In this document: positions 57,422-64,000 of the stretch, in pieces | Layout of the letters: every line of letters begins with the position of its first letter | Position numbering within the stretch: position 1 is the first letter of the stretch | NCBI GenBank assembly: GCA_049840515.1 | Contig: JASGKW010000027.1 | Span: 1-64,000 of the forward strand | Reading direction: 5' to 3' | Source: Muricomes sp049840515 | Lineage (GTDB): Bacteria > Bacillota > Clostridia > Lachnospirales > Lachnospiraceae | DNA length: 64,000 nucleotides | Notes under the pieces: generated by a model | The model's database searches: none | What the model was told of the DNA's origin: nothing | Seen by the model: only the letters and a program-made list of their open reading frames with translations | Position numbers and translations under genes: made by a program

Positions 57422-57485
57422 TTCAAAATAAAAAAATTTATAATATGTATTCATATTTTTTATTATAGATATAGATGCCATTGTA

Positions 57486-58637
57486 TTAATAACTTAAATT
57501 TCTTATAATAGCATCAGTTGTAATCTTTACATTTTCAAGCGATGTAGCCAGGTTCAGGCGGATAAACCCGCCAAAACGGTCACCGCCAAACCAGTCACCG
57601 TAATCAATGGCCAGCCGGCACTTGCCTTGGATCAGTTCTTTCATCTGGCCGGGTTCCACATAGGCGGATAAATCAACCCAGGAAAGATAGGTCCCTTCCA
57701 GAGGAGAAATAATGACCTGGGGCAGGTGTTCTTTGAGTTCTTTGCAAAGAAAGCTGTAGTTTTCAACAATCTGCGCCTTTACTTCTTCCAGCCACTCTTT
57801 TCCGCCGAGATAAGCTGCCTCCGCCGCAATATAGCCAAATGCATTGCCGCTGATTACACGGATTCCGTTTGTATATTGATCCCATTTATTTCTCAAATGT
57901 TTATTTGGAATGATGATTTGTGAGTTTTGTGCTCCGGCAAGGTTGAAGGTTTTGGACGGAGCCATAATAGAAATCATCATATCATCATAGTCTCCAACGG
58001 AAAGGGATGGCACATGTTTTATGTTGTAAGTCAGGTCCTGATGGATTTCATCTGAAATGACAAACACATTATGTCTGCGGCAGATTTCAAGTATGTTCTT
58101 CAATTCTTCTTTTGTCCAGACTCTTCCTGCTGGATTGTGGGGGGAGCATAAAATAAATAGCTTGACCTCATTCTCAATAATTTTCTGCTCAAAGTCTGCA
58201 AAATCTATGGTATAAATTCCCTGATTATTTATTAAATCGGATGTAACCAGCTTTCTGTCATTATGTTTGACAGCATTTAAAAACGGATAATACACAGGGG
58301 TCATGACAATGACGGCATCGCCGGGATTTGTCATAAACTGTATAATCCAGTTGAAGCCAGAGACAACTCCAGGTGAAAAACGAATCCAATCTTTTTGTAT
58401 GTTGTAGTCGTGATTATCTGCTTCCCAATTTATACATGCCTGATAATAGGTATCCGGTACTTTATAATATCCAAATGCTCCCATATCTACATATTGATGT
58501 AATGCCTCCTGAACACATGGGGGCACCTGAAAATCCATATCCGCCACCCACATTGCATGAAGCCCTTCTTCTCCGTATGTTGCTGTCTGCCCGTCCCATT
58601 TTGTACTGTTTGTATTTCTTCGGTCAATGTATTTCAT
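57486..58637 (-). CDS. patB: PatB/MalY-type cystathionine beta-lyase (C-S lyase)
   Basis: 383 residues from ATG 58637 (GGAGG eight bases upstream); the longer frame to 58664 starts before the site. Fold type I PLP enzyme: LHAMWVADMDFQVPPCVQEAL, FSPGVVSGFNWIIQFM, the Asp in VFVISDEIHQDL and the PLP Lys in MAPSKTFNLAGAQNS. It breaks C-S bonds of cystathionine or S-substituted cysteines to a thiol, pyruvate and ammonia. It is divergent from an amino-acid ABC transporter and M20 hydrolase, consistent with use of cysteine conjugates. Confidence 0.9.
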   Translation of the reverse strand: MKYIDRRNTNSTKWDGQTATYGEEGLHAMWVADMDFQVPPCVQEALHQYVDMGAFGYYKVPDTYYQACINWEADNHDYNIQKDWIRFSPGVVSGFNWIIQFMTNPGDAVIVMTPVYYPFLNAVKHNDRKLVTSDLINNQGIYTIDFADFEQKIIENEVKLFILCSPHNPAGRVWTKEELKNILEICRRHNVFVISDEIHQDLTYNIKHVPSLSVGDYDDMMISIMAPSKTFNLAGAQNSQIIIPNKHLRNKWDQYTNGIRVISGNAFGYIAAEAAYLGGKEWLEEVKAQIVENYSFLCKELKEHLPQVIISPLEGTYLSWVDLSAYVEPGQMKELIQGKCRLAIDYGDWFGGDRFGGFIRLNLATSLENVKITTDAIIRNLSY

Positions 58638-58891
58638 ATATTCAGCCTCCAAACTTATTTTCATGTATAAAACCCGCTCAGTAGTAAAATAGCATTATTT
58701 GTATATAGTGTCAAATGATGAGGTGCTGCTTTTGGGCCGCGTGACAAAATACACCTATTGAAAATATCAATAAGTGTGCGGAGTTCATGTAAAAAAACGA
58801 TTAGACGGTTAACTGCAGTGACGGTATAATTCAAAACGAGCGCTTTCATTTACAAAGCATAGTTTATCTTGTACAGAGGGGGGAAAATACG

Positions 58892-59554
58892 GTGTTTGAA
58901 GTCAGTTATTTTTTAGAGGTTTTACCAATTATAGCTTCAAAGTTAAATGTTACATTGCAACTGGCGCTGAGTGCAACTCTTTTGGCACTGCTGCTGGGTG
59001 TCATTATCGCGGTAATTGCATACTACAAAATTAAGGTTTTATATCCAATTACAAGGGTGTATGTTTCTCTTATGCGCGGAACACCGATTGTTGCCCAGCT
59101 GTACTTTTTCTATTTTGGTGTTGCTGTATACAGCACTGCGGTCAGAGACATGACACCACTTGTGGCAGTTACGATTGTCATGAGCTTAAATGAGGGTGCA
59201 TTTATGTCGGAAAGTATCCGGGGAGCACTGCTTTCCGTGGACGATGGGCAGAAAGAAGCGGCATATTCACTGGGAATGTCAAATTTTCAGCTGGTCAGGA
59301 GAGTTATTATTCCCCAGGCAATCAGAGTCGCACTGCCGCCATTATTTAACGATATCATTAACTTAATTAAAATGTCATCCCTTGCATTTATGGTTGGTGT
59401 CGCGGATATCATGGGTGCGGCAAAAATGGAAGGTGCCAAATCGTTCCGTTTCTTTGAAGTGTATGCGGCAGTTATGATTGTATATTGGGTTGTAATCTGT
59501 CTGCTTGGTTTTGTACATAAATATTTGGAACGGAAGTGTGCAAGTGCTTACTAA
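58892..59554 (+). CDS. Polar amino-acid ABC transporter permease
   Basis: 220 residues from GTG 58892 (AGGGGGGAA upstream). Hydrophobic with the HEAT/His-type permease pattern: VTLQLALSATLLALLLGV, VYVSLMRGTPIVAQLYF and the EAA loop QKEAAYSLGMSNFQLVRRVI IPQA. Works with the following binding protein and ATPase. Confidence 0.92.
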   Translation: MFEVSYFLEVLPIIASKLNVTLQLALSATLLALLLGVIIAVIAYYKIKVLYPITRVYVSLMRGTPIVAQLYFFYFGVAVYSTAVRDMTPLVAVTIVMSLNEGAFMSESIRGALLSVDDGQKEAAYSLGMSNFQLVRRVIIPQAIRVALPPLFNDIINLIKMSSLAFMVGVADIMGAAKMEGAKSFRFFEVYAAVMIVYWVVICLLGFVHKYLERKCASAY

Positions 59555-59618
59555 ATCGGCTTATACGGCATATGCCGTTCAATAAGTAAACATTAGGAAA
59601 TGAAGGAGAGAAGGTATT

Positions 59619-60461
59619 ATGAAGAAAAGAATTAAAATGCTGTTATCAGTAGTATGTGCAGTGTCATTACTGGCAGCAGGCTGTGGGAACAGTGACAAGA
59701 AAGAAGCGGCGTCAAGTGATAAGAAAGAGGCGGCAGCGGAGGAAACAACAAGCGAAACAAGGACAATTAAAATTGTAACAGGCGGTGATGGAGAACCATA
59801 CAGTCTTGTAGATAATGATGGAAAATGGACAGGCATTGATGCTGAAATCTGGGCTGAAATTGAACAGCGCACAGGCTGGAAGGTTGAATTAATGAAGACT
59901 ACATTTGATTCTGTATTTGGAGAATTAGATGCCGGACGTGCTGATTTGGCAGCTAACTGCTTTGCCACAAAACCGGAGAGACTGGAAAAATATCAGGCAT
60001 CCATCCCATATTACGGGGACGCACAGGCGATTGCAGTAGCCGGTGATAATAAAGATATCCAGACATTTGAAGACTTAAAAGGCAAGAAGGTTGGTATAAC
60101 ATCCGGACAGGCAAGCCAGACAATCATTGATGAAATGTCACAGGAAATTGGGTTTGAGGTTGTTACTTATGAGCAGTCCAACATCGGATGCCAGGAACTT
60201 ACATTAGGAAGAATTGATGCTATGGCAAGTGCAGTCACAGTATTTAACAACTACATGAAAGGGAATAATGTAGAAGTCCGCATGTTAGATGAAAAATTAA
60301 CAGCTAACAATGTTGCTTATTTCTTCCCCAAGACAGATGACGGAGAAGCATTATGTAAAGAAGTGGATGCAGTGCTTCAGGAAATGCTGGATGACGGAAC
60401 AATTGCAAAGATTACAGAAAAATGGTTATTTGCTGATATGACAAAATTAATCACAAAATAG
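59619..60461 (+). CDS. Amino-acid ABC transporter substrate-binding lipoprotein
   Basis: 280 residues. Lipoprotein signal MKKRIKMLLSVVCAVSLLAAGC (lipobox LAAGC), a charged linker rich in Lys/Ala/Glu, then a family 3 periplasmic-binding fold (GEPYSLVDNDGKWTGIDAEI, DLKGKKVGITSGQASQTI, IGCQELTLGRIDAMASA). Likely ligand is a polar amino acid or cystine-type compound; the patB and M20 neighbours favour a sulfur compound. Confidence 0.92.
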   Translation: MKKRIKMLLSVVCAVSLLAAGCGNSDKKEAASSDKKEAAAEETTSETRTIKIVTGGDGEPYSLVDNDGKWTGIDAEIWAEIEQRTGWKVELMKTTFDSVFGELDAGRADLAANCFATKPERLEKYQASIPYYGDAQAIAVAGDNKDIQTFEDLKGKKVGITSGQASQTIIDEMSQEIGFEVVTYEQSNIGCQELTLGRIDAMASAVTVFNNYMKGNNVEVRMLDEKLTANNVAYFFPKTDDGEALCKEVDAVLQEMLDDGTIAKITEKWLFADMTKLITK

Positions 60462-60498
60462 TTGATAAAAAGTGATTTAGGAAGGGATTGCCGCTGAT

Positions 60499-61248
60499 AT
60501 GGATAAACCACTTGTAAAGATTGAACATTTGTACAAAGAATTTGACAAAGAAACCAAGGTATTAAAGGATATCAATTTGTCTGTTAATAAGAATGAGATA
60601 ATTGCCATTCTGGGGCCGTCCGGGACTGGAAAGTCGACGTTACTCAGGTGCCTGAATTATCTGACAGTTCCGACAAAAGGAATCATTACAATTGGCGATA
60701 TCAGTATCAATGCTGAGAAACATACTAAAAAGGAAGTACTTGAATTGCACCAGCATTCATCCATGGTATTTCAGGGATATAATCTATTTAAAAATATGAC
60801 TGCCCTTGAAAATGTAATGGAAGCTCAAATCAGAGTCCAGAAAAAGAGTAAAGCCGAAGCGGAAAAAACGGCTTGGGGATTACTTGAAAAAGTAGGTATG
60901 ATTGACAGAAAAGATTTTTATCCTTCCAAATTATCCGGCGGGCAGCAGCAGAGAGTCGGGATAGCAAGGGCACTGGCAGTGAATCCGAATGTACTGTTAT
61001 TTGATGAGCCCACATCAGCTTTGGACCCGGAACTTGTGGTAGAAGTTTTGAACACAATTAAAAAGCTTGCAAACGAAGGGACAACTATGATTCTTGTTAC
61101 CCATGAGGTGGCATTTGCGCGGGAAGTGGCGACAAGAGTGATATTTATGGATGAGGGAAGCATAGCGGCTGACGGGACACCAGAAGAAATTATTGAACAT
61201 CCGGAACATCCAAGATTGCAGCAGTTTTTGAATTATGTAAGCAGATAA
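60499..61248 (+). CDS. Amino-acid ABC transporter ATPase
   Basis: 249 residues. Walker A GPSGTGKST, Q-loop VFQGYNLFKNMT, signature LSGGQQQRVGIARAL, Walker B VLLFDEPTSALDPELV, H-loop LVTHEVAFAREV. Completes the importer with the permease and lipoprotein. A strong hairpin follows. Confidence 0.94.
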   Translation: MDKPLVKIEHLYKEFDKETKVLKDINLSVNKNEIIAILGPSGTGKSTLLRCLNYLTVPTKGIITIGDISINAEKHTKKEVLELHQHSSMVFQGYNLFKNMTALENVMEAQIRVQKKSKAEAEKTAWGLLEKVGMIDRKDFYPSKLSGGQQQRVGIARALAVNPNVLLFDEPTSALDPELVVEVLNTIKKLANEGTTMILVTHEVAFAREVATRVIFMDEGSIAADGTPEEIIEHPEHPRLQQFLNYVSR

Positions 61249-61258
61249 TCGTAAAATC

Positions 61259-61290
61259 AGAAGGACCCATGCAGGGTCCTTCTATTGTAT
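61259..61290 (+). terminator. Terminator or attenuator before the M20 gene
   Basis: AGAAGGACCC and GGGTCCTTCT pair around ATGCA, followed by ATTGTATATT. Confidence 0.65.
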
Positions 61291-61317
61291 ATTATCATAA
61301 GAAGGAGAAGAGGGAAT

Positions 61318-62528
61318 ATGAGCTTGTATGAAAAAATCAAACAGGAAGCGGAGGATTTGGAGCCATATTTGATTGAGCTGCGGAGGTACCTTCACAGGAC
61401 ACCAGAGTTATCCATGCAGGAATTCCATACAGCGGAGAAGATTGCAGAGGAATTAAATAAAATTGATAACATGAAAGTATATACAAATCTGGCGGGCGGA
61501 ACAGGAGTTATGGGAGTCTTGGAAGGAAATTATCCGGGAAAATGTATTATACTCCGCGCGGATATGGATGCTCTGCCTGTTGAGGAAGTCAATGATTTGG
61601 AATATAAGTCCCAGAATGCCGGTTGTATGCATGCTTGTGGGCACGACGCACATATCACGTGGGTTTTAGGAAGTGCCATAGTGCTGGGAAAGTTTCAGGG
61701 GGAATTTCCCGGGACGGTAAAATTTGTTTTTCAGCCGGGGGAGGAGAGCGGGGAAGGCGCCCGTGAAATGATAGAAGACAATCAGATTCTTGAAAATCCT
61801 AAGGCAGATATGGCATTTGCAGCCCACGCATGGCCTTCCATTGAGGCGGGGAAAATAGGAATTGCAAGGCAGTTTGCATTTGGATGCCCAGGTGCTTTTC
61901 AAATCAAGATAAAAGGAAAGGGCGGGCACGGGTCATGGCCGCATCTGGCAATAAATCCGATTATGATTGCATCCCAGATTTGCATGACTCTGCCGCGAAT
62001 TATTTCAGAGAGAATTGATGAAGTAGAACCTCGTGCAATCAGCATTGGCTCTATACATGCAGGAAAAGAGGGGGTAGGAAATGTGATTCCCCCTGAATGT
62101 GTGATGGCGGGGACAATCCGCGCTACAAAACAAGAGATTATGGAGCAGATTGCGGCGGAAATCGAAAATGTCATAAAAAGCTGCTGTAATTTATTTGGAG
62201 CACAATATGAATACACCACACAGTGTGACATATGTGCAGTTGAAAATAATAAAGAGTTAGTGTCTGTATGTAAAAAATGTGCAGAAAAAATTCTGGGCCA
62301 GGACCAGGTATTTGTTGTAGAGCAGGATAATCTGGGGGAGAAAACTTTTCGGAATTCAGCAGACGAGTGCCATCTGTTTATATGTATGTGGGAATCAAAA
62401 ATGAAGCACTTGGAGAACCGTTTGTCCTTCATAGTCCAAACTTTGTATTAGATGAAACAGTATTAAAAAAGGCAGTAGAAGTATTTGTGGGTATTGCGTT
62501 TGAAGTTTTAGCAGAAGAAAATATTTAA
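61318..62528 (+). CDS. M20-family amidohydrolase/aminoacylase, frameshifted
   Basis: ATG 61318 (AAGGAGAAGAGGG upstream). Metal-binding motifs: RADMDALPVEE, CMHACGHDAHITWVLG (metal Cys/His), FQPGEESGEGAREM and the dimer domain GKGGHGSWPHLAINP. One frame change near 62345 leads to EFSRRVPSVYMYVGIKNEAL and the conserved FVLHSPNFVLDE, ending at 62528; about 403 residues. The hippurate-hydrolase/aminoacylase group removes acyl groups from amino acids; in this context N-acyl or mercapturate-type cysteine conjugates are a reasonable guess. Confidence 0.88.
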
Positions 62529-62633
62529 TATATAGAATAAATCTATAAATGCAACACACTTATTAAAAAAATCAATTAGCAATGAAAGTTGAATGGTGGT
62601 ACGATTTATGCATAAAAAATAGGAGGAACTCAA

Positions 62634-63280
62634 ATGTTTATAGATCTTCACATGCATGAGATGACATATTCAAAGGACAGTTTTCTTGCTCTTGAAGAGA
62701 TTGTAGATATAGCCGGAGCCAGAGGACTGAATGGCATCTGTATTACGGACCATGACAGTATGGGACTTAAGGAATATGCAGCACAGTATTCAGAAAAAGA
62801 CTGGTTTTCCCATTTTCGTTGGAATAGAATACTATTCACTTCAGGGAGACATTGTGGCGTTTGGAATTGAGGACTATCCAAAAGAGCGGATTGATGCTCA
62901 GGAATTTATTTCCTATGTAAAAGAACAGGGCGGTATTTGTTTCAGCGCCCATGCGTTTCAGGAATAATAACCGTGGACTGGGTAAGCTGCTCAGTGAAAT
63001 GCAGGGCCTTGACGGGGTGGAGGTATTAAATGGAAGTACCGACATGGCGGCAAACCAGAAGGCGGCAGATTATGCAAACAGGTTTGGACTGGTGACGGTG
63101 GGTGCAAGCGACTGTCATGTTCCTGAAAAAATAGGAATCTATGCTACATATTTTCCGGAAGAGGTAAGGACATTAGAAGAATTTATTGCAGTATTTAAGA
63201 AGGGCGGCTGTATGCCGGCATATTATGAGCATGGGAAATATCACATATGGAATATGCACAAGCAAGCTGTGGCCATATAA
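62634..63280 (+). CDS. PHP-domain phosphoesterase-like protein, frameshifted
   Basis: ATG 62634 (AGGAGG upstream) begins MFIDLHMHEMTYSKDS, with a metal motif HxH and ICITDHDSMGLKEYA. An extra A near 62797 and an extra base near 62962 break the frame; restored it reads GFPIFVGIEYYSLQGDIVAF, then ISYVKEQGGICFSAHAFRNN and VTVGASDCHVPEKIG. About 215 residues. PHP domains hydrolyse phosphoesters such as in histidinol phosphate or nucleic acids; substrate unknown. Confidence 0.82.
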
Positions 63281-63302
63281 CAGACAGGACTATACAGAGA
63301 AG

Positions 63303-63339
63303 AGGTGGAAATCAGAAAGTTGGTTTTCCACCTTTTTTT
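63303..63339 (+). terminator. Terminator after the PHP gene
   Basis: AGGTGGAA ... TTCCACCT stem followed by TTTTTTT. Confidence 0.75.
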
Positions 63340-63342
63340 ATT

Positions 63343-63460
63343 GACCTATTGAAGTTCTATATAATCTGCTTCTTGAACTACTAATGTTCAAGAAGATATG
63401 CTATATGGAGTTCCATATAATCCGCTTCTTGAACTACTCAATGTTCAAGAAGATATGCTA
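63343..63460. repeat. Two ~54-bp direct repeats, each holding a TTGAAC palindrome
   Basis: GTTCTATATAATCTGCTTCT and GTTCCATATAATCCGCTTCT each lead into TTGAAC-n-GTTCAAGAAGATATGCTATA; palindromes at 63369-63395 and 63425-63452. A TATAAT after the second copy could be a -10 for the next gene. Confidence 0.7.
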
Positions 63461-63513
63461 TAATTTCTTATAATAAATCAAATATTTCAGTGCGTTTGCA
63501 GGAGGTTTTTATT

Positions 63514-64000
63514 ATGAAGAATGAAAAGAAAAGATTATCTTCAGAGCAGCATGCAGAGTTGCTTTCAACCTTGAAAACACGTTTTGCGGATAATATGAAT
63601 CGTCACGCAGATATTGATTGGGAAAAAGTGCAGGAAAGGCTAAACGCCAGCCCTGAGAAGATGTGGTCACTGAACGAGATGGAAGTGACTGGCGGTGAGC
63701 CGGATGTTGCCGGTTATGACGAGGACAGCGGTGAATATATTTTTTATGACTGTGCACCTGAAACACCAAAAGGCCGCAGAAGTTCTCTGTTATGACCCTG
63801 AGGCGCTGGCTTCAAGAAAGCAAAATAAACCAAGACACAGCGCTGTTGGGATGGCAGAGGATATGGGAATCGAACTCTTGTCAGAAGAACAAGTACAGGG
63901 CTTGTCAAAAGCTCGGCAGCTTTGATGTAAAAACATCAGCTTGGATAAGAACACCGGACAGGATAAGAAAGCTTGGGGGCGGTCTGTTTTGTGACTGCCG
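63514..64000 (+). CDS. DUF4256 family protein (frameshifted; runs off the right edge)
   Basis: ATG 63514 has AGGAGG upstream. KKRLSSEQHAELLSTLKTRF, WSLNEMEVTGGEPDVAGYD and YIFYDCAPETPKGRRS match DUF4256. Frame changes near 63784 and 63912 are bridged to CYDPEALASRKQNKPRHSAV and then KLGSFDVKTSAWIRTPDRI, running to the window edge. About 160 residues seen. No function known. Confidence 0.85.

Overview
This 64 kb window reads as chromosomal DNA of a gut-type anaerobic firmicute, most likely Lachnospiraceae. The pointers are strong AGGAGG ribosome-binding sites, frequent TTG and GTG starts, a sporulation gene (spmA-like), a T-box leader, an H+/Na+ V-type ATPase, energy-coupling-factor (ECF) transport genes and a large InlB-repeat surface protein. 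There is no rRNA, CRISPR array, phage or transposase gene. The only RNA gene I can support is one tRNA-Lys(CUU); a T-box riboswitch precedes metG.

Layout. 1-582: YcxB-like membrane protein running off the left edge. 865-4299: spmA-like gene and a Ca2+ P-type ATPase, both frameshifted. 4301-11313 (minus strand): a type IV pilus/type II secretion-like operon (PilT ATPase, pilin-like proteins, DUF4860 protein, GspF/PilC) that continues upstream into a transglutaminase lipoprotein, a membrane protein, an ECF sigma factor and a degenerate GGDEF protein. 11756-20846: a ~2,635-residue repeat surface protein, two small paralogous one-helix membrane proteins and a signal peptidase I. 20923-26135: AIM24-like protein, phosphodiesterase, NYN/OST-HTH protein, NiaR-type repressor, T-box and metG. 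26136-27271: a largely non-coding gap with a good promoter and a 37-aa ORF. 27272-34823: two exporter-fold ABC half-transporters, an AraC regulator and a complete ECF transporter (S, T, fused A). 34985-40224: a TPR/acidic-repeat/ATPase protein and glgB. 40315-48920 (minus): nine-gene V-ATPase operon. 49244-53533: trmB, thioredoxin-like gene, tRNA-Lys, cfa and a glycosyltransferase. 53592-57242 (minus): an AT-rich three-gene island, RloA ATPase, RloB TOPRIM-like protein and a dGTPase with an unfamiliar N-terminal region. 57486-64000: PatB-type C-S lyase, polar amino-acid ABC transporter, M20 amidohydrolase, PHP protein and a DUF4256 protein.

The best candidate for an undescribed system is the RloA-RloB-dGTPase operon. 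RloA/RloB resembles the AbiL/RloAB abortive-infection pair, and dGTPases are known to starve phage of nucleotides, so the combination suggests a sensor ATPase plus nuclease-like protein coupled to dNTP depletion. The second candidate is the surface-protein module, with its unusual dicysteine C-terminal anchor and two small WDIPAL proteins.

Two features run through the whole window. Three families of short palindromic repeats are scattered between genes; one has promoter-like geometry (TTGAAC, 17 bp, TATAC). About two dozen single-base frameshifts interrupt otherwise well-conserved proteins, half of them in the first 7.2 kb and several in homopolymers. I read these mainly as sequencing or assembly errors, so frameshifted genes are listed as CDS with their reconstructed extents.
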